Positions 7,739 through 16,941 are shown, counted from the stretch's first letter. The stretch is DNA of 64,000 nucleotides from Roseibaca calidilacus (GCF_001517585.1 NZ_FBYC01000004.1:1693501-1757500), one strand, 5' to 3'. Notes: generated by a model from the sequence alone, not told the origin. Numbers and translations: made by a program.

Positions 7739-8392
7739 CTATCCGGCAGGTGCAAATTTCAACCGGGCATGAAAGCGCGCAAGTTCGGTTTCCGTGGCGG
7801 ATGTGCCGGAAAAAGCGCGCACATAGTCCGGCACGCGCGACAGCCGGGTTGCCATGTCTTCGCGCACCTGCATAGATATATAGCCAATCTGGGTCAGATA
7901 GACCGTGCGGGCGCGCACATCTGCCTCTGCCGCAGCAAAGCCGAACCTTTCGAACATCGCCCGGATCGCCCCCAACCGCGCGGCATCTGCCGCCGTAACC
8001 CGCGCCTTGACCGCATCTGTCCCCTGCCCCCAAGCCCGGACCGCGAAATCCAGATTTGGGTCGAACAGGTCGGGGTCGTAGAACACGGCGATCAGGTTCA
8101 AGATCGCCTCGGCGATGGTTTCGGCATAGGCATCGCGCGCCAGCACGAAAGCGCCGGTATTGCGCGCTTCCCAATCGTCCAGCAGGGCATCCAGAAGCGC
8201 CTGCCGATCCTTGAAAAACCAATAGAAGCTGGTGCGCGACAGGTTCAGATCGCTGGCCAACGGCTGGATTTTCACCGCTTCCAGCCCGCTGTCCAGCAAA
8301 GCGCGGCGGGCCGCATCCAGCCACAGCGCGCGCGACCCGCGCCAACCCGTTGTTTTCTCGGCCTCTACCGCCGCTGTATCTGCTGTTTCCAT
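7739..8392 (-). CDS. TetR-family regulator of the betaine demethylation cluster
   Basis: A 217-residue protein with a TetR-type helix-turn-helix at about residues 26-66 (LDAARRALLDSGLEAVKIQP, then LNLSRTSFYWFFKDRQALL). The C-terminal ligand domain is not specific enough to name a ligand. It is divergent from the demethylase gene, and the 115-bp spacer contains a large palindrome (8425-8457), the expected arrangement for a repressor of the neighbouring catabolic genes and of itself. Most likely it responds to the betaine or an intermediate. Confidence 0.87.
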   Translation of the reverse strand: METADTAAVEAEKTTGWRGSRALWLDAARRALLDSGLEAVKIQPLASDLNLSRTSFYWFFKDRQALLDALLDDWEARNTGAFVLARDAYAETIAEAILNLIAVFYDPDLFDPNLDFAVRAWGQGTDAVKARVTAADAARLGAIRAMFERFGFAAAEADVRARTVYLTQIGYISMQVREDMATRLSRVPDYVRAFSGTSATETELARFHARLKFAPAG

Positions 8393-8424
8393 GGCAGGCA
8401 GAATAGATCGGGCGGCGATTTACA

Positions 8425-8457
8425 CAAGAAAAATATACATGTATGATCTTTTTCTTG
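8425..8457. promoter_or_regulatory. Large palindromic operator between tetR and the demethylase gene
   Basis: CAAGAAAAA (8425-8433) and TTTTTCTTG (8449-8457) form a perfect 9-bp inverted repeat around an inner perfect palindrome ATACATGTAT (8435-8444). The right arm overlaps TTGACA (8455-8460), a consensus -35 box reading toward the demethylase gene, so a bound TetR dimer pair would block transcription. Confidence 0.65.
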
Positions 8458-8507
8458 ACATAAGTGAACATTTCTACAAACGCTGGGCAATAGCCACGGA
8501 GTGCCCC

Positions 8508-10544
8508 ATGTCCAGCGATCCCCTTCTCCAGCCTTACCGCCTAAAGCATCTGACGTTGAAGAACCGGCTGATGATTACCAGCCACGAACCCGCCTACCCC
8601 GAAGACGGAATGCCGAAGGACCGCTACCGCGCCTATCATGTCGAACGCGCGCGCGCCGGGGTGGCACTGACCATGACCGCCGGGTCCGCCAGCGTGGCCC
8701 GCGACAGCCCGCCCGTGTTCAACAATATTCTGGCGTGGAAGGACGAGGTGGTGGGCTGGATGAAAAAGCTTGCCGACGAATGCCACGACCACGGCTGCGC
8801 GGTGATGATTCAGCTAACCCATCTGGGCCGCCGCACACGCTGGGACAAGGCCGACTGGCTGCCTGTCGTGTCACCGGGCCATGCGCGCGAACCCTCGCAC
8901 AAGGCCTTTCCGAAAAAGGTAGAAGATTGGGACATTGCCCGCATTATCACCGATTACGCCGATGCCGCCGAACGGATGCAAGCGGCAGGGTTGGACGGGA
9001 TCGAATTGCAGGCTTACGGGCATTTGATGGACCAGTTCTGGTCGCCCCTGACCAACAATCTGGACGGCCCTTATGGCGGGTCGCTTGACAACCGCCTGCG
9101 CTTCACCTTCGACACGCTGCGCGCCATACGCGCGCGGTGCGGTCCCGATTTCATCGTGGGGGTGCGCTACACGGGGGATGAAGACCTACCCGGTGGCCTG
9201 ACCCGCAAGGACGGCTTGGAGATTTCCCGCCGCCTGAAAGACAGCGGCATGGTCGATTTCCTGAACGTGGTCAAAGGCCATATCGACACCGATGCGGGCC
9301 TGACCGATGTGATCCCGGTGCAGGGCATGGCATCGGCCCCGCATCTGGATTTCGCGGGCGATATTCGCGCAGCGACCGGGTTCCCCACCTTCCATGCCGC
9401 GAAAATTCAGGACGTGGCCACCGCCCGTCATGCCATTGCCAGCGGCAAGCTGGACATGGTCGGCATGACCCGCGCGCATATGGCCGACCCGCATATCGTG
9501 GCCAAGATCATGCGCGGCGAAGAAGACCGCATTCGCCCCTGTGTGGGCGCGAATTACTGTCTGGACCGCATCTATCAGGGGGGCATGGCCTTGTGCTTGC
9601 ACAACCCTGCCACCGGGCGCGAGTTGGAACAGCCGCATGTCGCGCCCAAAGCCGACACGCCCCGCCGCGTGGTGATCGTGGGCGCTGGCCCCGGCGGGCT
9701 GGAAGCCGCGCGCGTGGCGGCAGAGCGCGGGCATGACGTGACCGTGTTCGAGGCCGCCAATGACCCCGGCGGGCAAGTGCGGCTGACCTCGCAAACGCCC
9801 CGTCGAGCAGAGATGATGCAACTTGTGCAGTGGCGCTTTGCCGAATGCGAACGCATGGGCGTGCGCTTCCGGTTCAACAGCTTGGCCGATGCCGCGATGG
9901 TGCAGGCCGAAAACCCCGATGTCGTCATCATCGCCACGGGCGGCTTGCCGCATACCGATGTGCTGGCGGCAGGGAATGAGTTAGTTGTGTCGGCATGGGA
10001 TATTCTGGCAGGCGACGTGGCACCGGGCGAGATTGTGCTGATCTATGATGATGCGGGCGACTACCCGGCGCTGCAAGCCGCAGAGAAGATCGCCGCCACC
10101 GGCGCGAAGGTCGAAATCCTGACCCGCGACCGCACCATCGTGCCCGAAGTGATGGCCATGTCGCTGACACCATCCATGCGCATTTTGCAAAAGCTGGATG
10201 TGACCTTCACCGTGGCATGGACGCTCGAATCCGTCGCGCGCGACGGCAACCTTCTGCGGGCGCAGATCGGCAGCGATTACGGCGGCGTAACCCGCGCGCG
10301 GCACGTCGATCAGGTCATCGTCAATCACGGCACGCGGCCACTGGACGATCTCTATTTCGACCTGCGGCCAGACTCGATCAACTTGGGAGAGGTCGATTAC
10401 GAAGCGCTCGTTGCGGGAACCCCGCAAACCGTGGCGCGCAACCCCGAAGGCCGCTTTCAACTGTTCCGTATTGGCGATGCCATCGCCGCCCGCAACACCC
10501 ATGCCGCGATCTATGATGCGCTGCGCTTGTGCAAGGCGATCTGA
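8508..10544 (+). CDS. NADH:flavin oxidoreductase-type N-demethylase (DgcA/StcD-like)
   Basis: The protein is 678 residues from the ATG at 8508. An Old-Yellow-Enzyme-like FMN barrel (1-370) is followed by an Fe-S segment and a Rossmann FAD/NAD part with GAGPGG (392-397). This is the trimethylamine-dehydrogenase fold used by dimethylglycine demethylase DgcA and N-methylproline demethylase StcD. The Fe-S segment CVGANYC...C gives cysteines 345, 351 and 363; the fourth ligand of trimethylamine dehydrogenase is alanine (348). I believe this occurs in other DgcA/StcD-type proteins. Context with a Rieske oxygenase and reductase points to removal of N-methyl groups from dimethylglycine or N-methylproline. 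The substrate cannot be fixed from sequence. Confidence 0.8.
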   Translation: MSSDPLLQPYRLKHLTLKNRLMITSHEPAYPEDGMPKDRYRAYHVERARAGVALTMTAGSASVARDSPPVFNNILAWKDEVVGWMKKLADECHDHGCAVMIQLTHLGRRTRWDKADWLPVVSPGHAREPSHKAFPKKVEDWDIARIITDYADAAERMQAAGLDGIELQAYGHLMDQFWSPLTNNLDGPYGGSLDNRLRFTFDTLRAIRARCGPDFIVGVRYTGDEDLPGGLTRKDGLEISRRLKDSGMVDFLNVVKGHIDTDAGLTDVIPVQGMASAPHLDFAGDIRAATGFPTFHAAKIQDVATARHAIASGKLDMVGMTRAHMADPHIVAKIMRGEEDRIRPCVGANYCLDRIYQGGMALCLHNPATGRELEQPHVAPKADTPRRVVIVGAGPGGLEAARVAAERGHDVTVFEAANDPGGQVRLTSQTPRRAEMMQLVQWRFAECERMGVRFRFNSLADAAMVQAENPDVVIIATGGLPHTDVLAAGNELVVSAWDILAGDVAPGEIVLIYDDAGDYPALQAAEKIAATGAKVEILTRDRTIVPEVMAMSLTPSMRILQKLDVTFTVAWTLESVARDGNLLRAQIGSDYGGVTRARHVDQVIVNHGTRPLDDLYFDLRPDSINLGEVDYEALVAGTPQTVARNPEGRFQLFRIGDAIAARNTHAAIYDALRLCKAI

Positions 10545-10659
10545 CATGCCGCGCGCCGCGCAGAAAATGCCGCAATCAGGCGCGCTGTAGGACGGGATTC
10601 GGGGTCAGATTGCTGCAACTGCACAATTAACCCGCCACCTGCCACGAAGGCCGCCCCAG

Positions 10660-11895
10660 ATGCTGAGCAACTCTGACCTTCTTTACCTGCTTATGTCCCG
10701 CAAACCGTGGCATTCCCTGCCACAAGCCTTCTACACCGATCCCGATGTGTATCAGGCCGATTTGCAAAACATCTGGCAGCGCGACTGGATTTTCGCGGCC
10801 CCCTCGGCGGAACTGCCCAAGGGCGGCAGCTATATCACGCTGGAATTGGGCACGGCGTCGGTCATCATCGTGCGCGGCATGGATGGGGTTGTGCGCGCGT
10901 TCCACAATTCTTGCCGCCACCGGGGCAGCCGCATCTGTTCGGCGCAGAAAGGCACCGCGCCGAAACTGGTCTGCCCCTACCACCAATGGACCTATGATCT
11001 GGACGGCAAACTGCTTTGGGCGCGCGAGATGGGCGCGGATTTCGACCCGTCCGCCCATGGGCTTGGGCTGGTGCATTGCCGCGACATTGCGGGCATGATC
11101 TTCATTTGCTTGGCCGAAAACGCCCCCGACACGCGCGATCTGGAAGCGCAGGCCGCGCGCTACATGGGGCCGCATGATCTGGCCAATCTGAAGGTCGCGC
11201 ATCAATCCAGCATTATCGAGGAAGCCAACTGGAAACTGGTGCTGGAAAACAACCGCGAGTGCTACCACTGCTCCGGCTCTCACCCATCTTTGTGCGTGAC
11301 CTTCCCGGATGACCCGAACCTTGTGGGCGCCGATGACAGCACCACCAGCAACGCAGGGCGCGCGCATGTGGACCGCTGCGAGGCAGCAGGCCTGCCCGCG
11401 AAATATGTCATTGATGCTTCCGAGCGCTGGCGCTTCGTGCGTATCCCTTTCCTTGGCAAAGGTGTCAGCTACACGCTGGATGGCAAAGCGGCGGTCGCAA
11501 AGCGCGTAGGCCGCGTGCCGTTCGATGATGCCGGGTCGTGCCTGTTCTTTCATTACCCCAACACATGGAACCATTTCCTGTCCGACCAGGTTCTGACCTT
11601 CCGCGTGCTGCCGGTCGGGCCGATGCAAACGCAGGTCACAACCACATGGCTGGTGCACAAGGATGCCGAAGAAGGCCGCGACTACGACCTCAAGCGCCTG
11701 ACCGAGGTCTGGATCGCCACCAATGACGAGGACCGCCGCATTGTCGAGGAAAACCAGCGCGGCATCAATTCGCCCGGCTACAAGCCCGGCCCCTATAGCC
11801 AAGTGCAGGAAGGCGGCGTGAACCAGTTTGTCGATTGGTATTGCCGCACGCTGCAAACCGCTCTGATGGGCCCGGCCCGCATCGCGGCGGAGTGA
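10660..11895 (+). CDS. gbcA: Rieske oxygenase, glycine-betaine/proline-betaine monooxygenase large subunit
   Basis: A 411-residue ring-hydroxylating-type oxygenase. The Rieske [2Fe-2S] ligands are C85, H87, C105 and H108 (SCRHRGS, then LVCPYHQW). The mononuclear iron site is in ENNRECYHCSGSHP, with H203 and H208 plus a later acidic residue. The segment after the Rieske domain (DLDGKLLWAREMG) and the NRECYHC motif resemble GbcA, which hydroxylates a methyl group of glycine betaine so that it leaves as formaldehyde; stachydrine demethylase is the alternative. The reductase gene follows after 5 bases. ATG at 10660 is used; MSRKPW at 10693 is possible. gbcA is the better of two options, not a certainty. 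Confidence 0.82.
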   Translation: MLSNSDLLYLLMSRKPWHSLPQAFYTDPDVYQADLQNIWQRDWIFAAPSAELPKGGSYITLELGTASVIIVRGMDGVVRAFHNSCRHRGSRICSAQKGTAPKLVCPYHQWTYDLDGKLLWAREMGADFDPSAHGLGLVHCRDIAGMIFICLAENAPDTRDLEAQAARYMGPHDLANLKVAHQSSIIEEANWKLVLENNRECYHCSGSHPSLCVTFPDDPNLVGADDSTTSNAGRAHVDRCEAAGLPAKYVIDASERWRFVRIPFLGKGVSYTLDGKAAVAKRVGRVPFDDAGSCLFFHYPNTWNHFLSDQVLTFRVLPVGPMQTQVTTTWLVHKDAEEGRDYDLKRLTEVWIATNDEDRRIVEENQRGINSPGYKPGPYSQVQEGGVNQFVDWYCRTLQTALMGPARIAAE

Positions 11896-11900
11896 CGCCC

Positions 11901-12974
11901 ATGATCCCGATGCCGACCAAGGACAGCCCCGTCTGGCGTGATGACGAGGAACTGGAATGCGTGGCCATCCTACCCGAAGCGCCGGGTGTGAAAACCTTCG
12001 TCTTTCGCCCGCCTTCAGCCGCGATGTTCGTCTATCGCGCGGGGCAATTCCTGACGCTGGATTTGCCCCTGCCGGGCGGGAATGTGCAGCGCACCTACAC
12101 GATTTCGTCTTCGCCCGTGACCTCTGCCTATGTCACCATCACCGCCAAGGTGCAGCCGGGGTCGGTCGGCACGGCATGGATGCATGACCACTTGCAGGTT
12201 GGCATGCGCCTGCGCGCCTATGGGCCTGCGGGCCTGTTCCATCTGCCGCCGCAGCCCGATGGCAAATACCTCTTCATTTCGGCAGGCTCTGGCGTCACGC
12301 CCATGATGTCCATGGCCACCACGCTGTTCGAACGCGGTGAAGACCCCGATATCTGCTTTATCCAATGCGCCCGCAAACCCAGTGACCTGATCTTTCGGCG
12401 CAGGTTGGAATACATGGCCTCGCGCGTGTCGGGGCTGGCGCTGCATTTCGTCGTCAGCCGCCCCGAACCCTACGAGGTCTGGACCGGCTATCGCGGGCAG
12501 TTGAACCAGTTGATGCTGGGCTTAATGTGCAGCGACTATCTGGACCGCCATGTTTATTGCTGCGGGCCGGAAAGCTTTATGTCTGCCGTGCGCGAGATCC
12601 TGATCTCGTTGGGCTACGACATGGAACACTACCACCAAGAATCCTTTCATGCCCCGGCAGAAACCGTGGCCGAGATCAAGGAATTCGACGATCCCGTGCC
12701 TGACGAGTCGGCACAGGCGGAAATCGTGTTCACGCGCTCGGGCGTCACTGTCACCTGCACCGAGGGCGACACGATCATGCAAATCGCCCGCGCGCAGGGG
12801 CTGCCGGTCGCATCGGGCTGCAATTTCGGGCTATGCGGCACCTGCAAAACGCGCAAACTCTCGGGCGAGGTGCATATGGTCCATAATGGTGGCATCACCG
12901 ACGAAGATATCGACGCGGGCTATATCTTGGCCTGTTGTTCCAAGCCGGTGGGCCGGGTCGAGGTGGATGCATAA
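11901..12974 (+). CDS. gbcB: Ferredoxin-type flavin reductase of the Rieske oxygenase
   Basis: A 357-residue three-domain reductase: an FAD-binding barrel with RTYTISS near 72, an NAD-binding domain with GSGVTPMMS near 132-140 and a C-terminal plant-type [2Fe-2S] ferredoxin domain with cysteines 307, 312, 315 and 345 (CNFGLCGTC and ACC). It transfers electrons from NADH to the oxygenase encoded just upstream. Start at 11901 is supported by GGAG upstream and by a gap of only 5 bases to the gbcA stop. It ends the operon, and a terminator follows at 13023. Confidence 0.85.
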   Translation: MIPMPTKDSPVWRDDEELECVAILPEAPGVKTFVFRPPSAAMFVYRAGQFLTLDLPLPGGNVQRTYTISSSPVTSAYVTITAKVQPGSVGTAWMHDHLQVGMRLRAYGPAGLFHLPPQPDGKYLFISAGSGVTPMMSMATTLFERGEDPDICFIQCARKPSDLIFRRRLEYMASRVSGLALHFVVSRPEPYEVWTGYRGQLNQLMLGLMCSDYLDRHVYCCGPESFMSAVREILISLGYDMEHYHQESFHAPAETVAEIKEFDDPVPDESAQAEIVFTRSGVTVTCTEGDTIMQIARAQGLPVASGCNFGLCGTCKTRKLSGEVHMVHNGGITDEDIDAGYILACCSKPVGRVEVDA

Positions 12975-13022
12975 CCAAGGCCATCACACCCCCGGCGGGG
13001 CATAACCGGTTTCGCACATAAT

Positions 13023-13050
13023 AAAACCGGCGATCATGACCGCCGGTTTT
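13023..13050. terminator. Bidirectional terminator after the betaine cluster
   Basis: AAAACCGGCG (13023-13032) pairs perfectly with CGCCGGTTTT (13041-13050) around an 8-nt loop. A-tract and T-tract flank the GC stem, so it can end both the reductase operon and the hemY transcript arriving from the other side. Confidence 0.85.
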
Positions 13051-13087
13051 CCTGCCAAATGGCTTGTCGCATCAGCGTTCTGACCCG

Positions 13088-14548
13088 CTACGCCGGTTTG
13101 TCGGCGCGCGCCTCTTCTGCGGGTGCGTCGGCGTCGATCACCTCTGCATCCGGCTCTGCTGCGGGTTTCGGAAGGCTGCCGACGATCAGCGGCAACAATT
13201 CTGATTGCGTGGCAGACGGGCCAGAGCTGTCAGGTGCATCGCGCCATTCCAAACTGTCGAACGCGCCGCAATTGTCGCAAATCGCCTGCCAGCTTGCATG
13301 AACATGCTGGCAGTTCTGACATACCCATTGCGGCCCGCGAGAGGCCGTGAGCGCCCGCGCCAACCAGCCGCGCACAACCGCATCATCAGCCCCTTCGCCG
13401 CGTTCAATGGCGGCCATGATCGTCAATGCGCGCAGCGTCGGGCGGGTTTCGAACAGATCGCCCAAGGCCCGCCGCGCCGCCGGGAAATCCTCTGCCGCGA
13501 TCAGCAGCTCGGCCCGCAGCATGCGCGATTCGTCGGCATCGGGGTGCATTTTCAGCAGTTTCTCGAATCGCGACAGACGCTGGCGCGGCGATTCGTCCTT
13601 TTCGATGGCGGCAAAGGCTGCGGCCAATTCAGGGTGCGGCGCCGCCTTCCATGCCCGCTTGATGGCCCGCGCCGCATAGCTGCCCTTGCCCTGCGCCACC
13701 AGCGCTTGCGCCGCGGCAACAGCGGCAGGCACCAGATCGGGCGACAGGCGGTTGGCCTCTATCGCGGCATCGCGGGCGCGCGGCAACTGGTCCTTGGCGG
13801 CCAGCGCATCCGCCTCTTGCAGCGCCAGAATGGCATCGCGGCGGCGATACACATCGCGCGGCAGATGACCACTGGATTTCTTGGTCTCCAGTGTTTTGCG
13901 CGCGCCTTTCCAGTCTTCGGCCTCTGTCTGCAATTTCAGAAGCGTGTCCTGCGTTTTCTCATGCGCGGGCTGCATTTCCAGCGCCTTGACAGCCAAGGCC
14001 CGCGCTTTGTCCGTCTCGCCCAGCGCCAGTTCAGCCCGGATCAGCCCTTGCACCCCAACAAAGCGGCTGCGCGGATCATCCAGCAAACCTTTGTAATGCT
14101 CCAGCGCCATTGCCGTGTTGCCCTTTGCCTCTGCGGCTTGTGCAATCAGCAAGTTGGTCATGATTGGCCGGTTCAGCAGCTTATGCGCTTTTTCGGCCTT
14201 CGCGATCGCGGTTTTCGAATCGCCTGTGGATTGCGCCAGCATTGACGCCAACAGCGCATCTAACCCGCGCTTTTCGCGGTTGCGCATGAAAAAGCGGCGG
14301 ATCGCGGTTTCATCGCCATTCATGAACCGCAACAAGGCCAGCGACAGCGACAGCGCCTTGAGCACCAACCAAAGTCCGACAAGAAATACGCCAAAAGCGA
14401 TAATCGCCTGCACCGGGCCAAGCGTGAATTCCATGTCCAGAATGCGCAGACCAACTGTCTGGCCACTGTCCATAAGCGCCCCCGCGCCATAGGCCAGCGC
14501 AATCACAGCCACGACAAAAACAAGGAGTTTGAGCAACGTCCAGAACAT
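13088..14548 (-). CDS. hemY: HemY-domain protein with TPR repeats and C-terminal zinc ribbon
   Basis: A 486-residue membrane protein starting MFWTLLKLLVFVV, with AAGGA seven bases before the ATG. Two transmembrane helices occupy about 1-25 and 40-70; the rest is TPR-like (for example NTAMALEHYKGLLDDP, DKARALAVKALEMQP). Near residue 412 there is a CQNC...CDNC zinc ribbon, common in the alphaproteobacterial form. HemY of this type is linked by gene order to late haem synthesis, but its biochemical role is not established; it is not protoporphyrinogen oxidase. It follows the mitofilin-like gene after 10 bases and shares its strand with hemD. Confidence 0.85.
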   Translation of the reverse strand: MFWTLLKLLVFVVAVIALAYGAGALMDSGQTVGLRILDMEFTLGPVQAIIAFGVFLVGLWLVLKALSLSLALLRFMNGDETAIRRFFMRNREKRGLDALLASMLAQSTGDSKTAIAKAEKAHKLLNRPIMTNLLIAQAAEAKGNTAMALEHYKGLLDDPRSRFVGVQGLIRAELALGETDKARALAVKALEMQPAHEKTQDTLLKLQTEAEDWKGARKTLETKKSSGHLPRDVYRRRDAILALQEADALAAKDQLPRARDAAIEANRLSPDLVPAAVAAAQALVAQGKGSYAARAIKRAWKAAPHPELAAAFAAIEKDESPRQRLSRFEKLLKMHPDADESRMLRAELLIAAEDFPAARRALGDLFETRPTLRALTIMAAIERGEGADDAVVRGWLARALTASRGPQWVCQNCQHVHASWQAICDNCGAFDSLEWRDAPDSSGPSATQSELLPLIVGSLPKPAAEPDAEVIDADAPAEEARADKPA

Positions 14549-14558
14549 ATTGTTTTCC

Positions 14559-16064
14559 TTAATCCGCCGTGATTTCGGCCTGCACCGCATCTGTTGCGGC
14601 AGCGGCATTCAACCGGGTTTCGACAGCCGCCAGCCAGTCGGACATGGCCGCGCGCCCGGCTTCTGGCAGGCTGGCCAATTCGTCGCGCGCTTGCGCAAGA
14701 TCGCCTTCGGACACCGCAACCCCCGCGCGGGCCACGATTGCGTCGGGGTCATCCCCCTCGCGCGGCGCAAGCGAGCGCGCGCCGATCTGCGCGCGAAAGA
14801 AATTGCCCAGCTTTTCCGTGGCAGATTCGGCCGGGGCCGATTGCAGGCTGGCGCTGACGGCGGCACGGGCGGCGGGGTCGAACCCTTCTTGCAAGCCTTC
14901 GACCGTTGGCACCCCGCTTGCGGCGGTGTCCTGAAGCGCATCTGGCACCGCGACACCGGCCTGCGCCAACTGCTCCACCGCGTCTGCATATGCCGCGCCG
15001 GTCACAAATGCGGCGCGGATACGGTCAAGCCCGGCGCTGGCCAAGGCGGCATCAACCGCGGCTTCGGCTTCGACCACCTCTTGGGTTGCCAAGGCGCGCA
15101 GATCCTCCATATCGGCCTGAAGCGCCGCGATCTGCTCGGGAACCGGCGCATAAGCCGCTTCCAAGGCGGCAAGGCTGTCGCGGATAGGGCCAAGGTCAAC
15201 CGGGTCTTGCGCAGTCAAATCGTCGATCTGTGCTTGCAGGCCGCTGATATCCACAGGCGCGGGAATGGCCGCGATCTGGGCGCGCAACTCTTCGATAGAG
15301 GCTTCGATTGCGCTGGCATCAGGCATCTGGGCAGGTTCCAGCGCGGCAATCTGCGCTTCCAGCGCGGTCAGGTCAGCCTCTTGGGCCATGGCCGCGCGCA
15401 GTTCAGACAATTCGGCGCTCAGCGCGTCCAGCGCATCCGTCGGTGCGGCTTGCTGGCTGGTCTGGTAGAGATGCGCGCCATAGCCTATCCCGCCAGCGAC
15501 AAGCCCACCCAACAGCATGGGAAAAAAGCCGCCGCGTTTTTCGGGCGCCGCTGCTGGCGCGGGCGTCGAAGCGGCGGGCTTGGTGTCTGTCGGGGGTGTC
15601 TCTGGCGCGCTGTCGGTTTGCGCAGGCTCGGGCGCGTCTGGCGCTCCGGGTCCGGTTTCTGCGGTGTCACTCTGCTCGGGCTGCTCTGCCGCGTCGGGCG
15701 CTGTGGCGGCTGGGTCCACCATGTCCGGCGCGGCGGGCTGTTCAGCCGACTCGGCTGCTTTTTCAGCCGCATCCTCTGGCGCTGGCATAGCGTCTTCTGT
15801 GGCCGGGGCGGGCTGATCGGGGGCGGCGGCCGTATCTTCGCCCATCTGGCCCGGACCGTCTGCCAAAGGCACCGTTTCGGGCGTATCTTTCGTATCGACC
15901 GGTCCCGTCAGATCACCATTTGTCGGTGCAGGGGGCGTATCCGGCGCCGTGGTCTTGGCCTGTTCGGACGCCTTTGGTTCGGCTGCGGTCTTGGTGGTTT
16001 TGGATCGGCGCGGCGCAGCTTCCTGCTTGCTGCTGCCGGTCTTGCTTGTCGTTCTGCGCGCCAC
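14559..16064 (-). CDS. Mitofilin/Mic60-like inner-membrane protein
   Basis: 501 residues. A long N-terminal part (1-175), rich in Ala, Pro, Glu and Thr and low in complexity, precedes one transmembrane helix at about 180-200 (MLLGGLVAGGIGYGAHLY). Then comes a coiled-coil region (205-330) and a C-terminal alpha-helical domain with FFRAQIGARSL near 425. This is the layout of alphaproteobacterial Mic60, the bacterial relative of the mitochondrial cristae-organising protein, and its place between hemD and hemY is the conserved one. Start codon is GTG. In phototrophic relatives such proteins shape intracytoplasmic membranes; whether this strain makes them cannot be seen here. Confidence 0.82.
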   Translation of the reverse strand: MARRTTSKTGSSKQEAAPRRSKTTKTAAEPKASEQAKTTAPDTPPAPTNGDLTGPVDTKDTPETVPLADGPGQMGEDTAAAPDQPAPATEDAMPAPEDAAEKAAESAEQPAAPDMVDPAATAPDAAEQPEQSDTAETGPGAPDAPEPAQTDSAPETPPTDTKPAASTPAPAAAPEKRGGFFPMLLGGLVAGGIGYGAHLYQTSQQAAPTDALDALSAELSELRAAMAQEADLTALEAQIAALEPAQMPDASAIEASIEELRAQIAAIPAPVDISGLQAQIDDLTAQDPVDLGPIRDSLAALEAAYAPVPEQIAALQADMEDLRALATQEVVEAEAAVDAALASAGLDRIRAAFVTGAAYADAVEQLAQAGVAVPDALQDTAASGVPTVEGLQEGFDPAARAAVSASLQSAPAESATEKLGNFFRAQIGARSLAPREGDDPDAIVARAGVAVSEGDLAQARDELASLPEAGRAAMSDWLAAVETRLNAAAATDAVQAEITAD

Positions 16065-16114
16065 CGTTCATCCCCCATCCCGCTTACGCCGCCATGCAGC
16101 AATACGAGGATACC

Positions 16115-16837
16115 TTATCGCGGGTTCTGGTCAGGCTCAAGCGTGGCCTGCACCTGTCCGAGTGCGGCCAGCATCCCGGCCTGATCCGGGGTTTGGGCAA
16201 TACACATGCTGGCAGCAAACACCCCATCCAATCGCTGCGCCGCCGCTGCGCTAATGGCGATCAAATGCAACCGCGCTTGCTGCGCGGGCAGCTCGCGCCA
16301 TTGCTGTGCCAGCAGCGCCGCGCTGCGCGGCGAGAAGACCAGCAAGACAACATTCCCCGGCGCATTCAGGCAGGCGCGGGCATCGGCGTTAAGCCGCTGC
16401 TCTAGCTGGTCATACGACACAACCGCCCGCGCGCGCAGCCCTGCGGCGTTTAGCCGCCCGGCCAGATCGGTGGTCACATGCGCGCCGCTGAAATGCACCA
16501 GTTCTAGCATTGGCCGCGCCGCGCATAATTGCGCAATCAGCGTTTCAGCCGTGCCGCCACCGCCGCGCAGGTCCACAAAGCCCGCCGCCCGCGCGGCCGC
16601 CAAGGTGCCCGGCCCGACACACCAGACCGGCCAATCGCGGCGCTGCGTTGCCTCGGCCACCGCACGCACCCCGTGTTGCGAGGTGAAGACCACCCCGCAA
16701 CCCGGCGCAGGCGGCGTGATCTGGCGCAACACCACCTTCATAACCGGAGAGATCACCACCCTGCCCGGCCATTGGGCCTGTTTGGCGAAATCTTCCGCAC
16801 TGGCCTGCGGACGTGTCAGAAGAAGGGTCGGCAGCAT
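16115..16837 (-). CDS. hemD: Uroporphyrinogen-III synthase
   Basis: 240 residues from the ATG at 16837 (MLPTLLLTRPQASAEDFAKQ). The opening LLLTRP, the FTSQHGVRA segment and the VVSYDQL and LVFSPRSA blocks follow the two-lobed HemD fold, in which sequence conservation is always low. The enzyme cyclises hydroxymethylbilane to uroporphyrinogen III. The open frame extends to 16912, but family members begin shortly before LLTRP. ATG at 16846 is an alternative start, and neither has a clear ribosome binding site. It is divergent from tsaD and probably the first gene of a hemD-mic60-hemY transcript. Confidence 0.88.
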   Translation of the reverse strand: MLPTLLLTRPQASAEDFAKQAQWPGRVVISPVMKVVLRQITPPAPGCGVVFTSQHGVRAVAEATQRRDWPVWCVGPGTLAAARAAGFVDLRGGGGTAETLIAQLCAARPMLELVHFSGAHVTTDLAGRLNAAGLRARAVVSYDQLEQRLNADARACLNAPGNVVLLVFSPRSAALLAQQWRELPAQQARLHLIAISAAAAQRLDGVFAASMCIAQTPDQAGMLAALGQVQATLEPDQNPR

Positions 16838-16941
16838 GGCGCCCATGGCTCTAGGGATCGGATCGCGCCCGCGCGTGGGATTGTGCGGATACATCCCAAG
16901 TGGTAGCTGCATCTTGCACCTTTTTGCAACCAGAGAGCCCG

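Noticed and set aside
14529-16184. Plus-strand frame of 551 codons opposite the Mic60-like gene
   Set aside because: Low-complexity Arg/Gly product caused by the biased sense codons; the minus-strand protein has a membrane helix, coiled coil and conserved neighbours.
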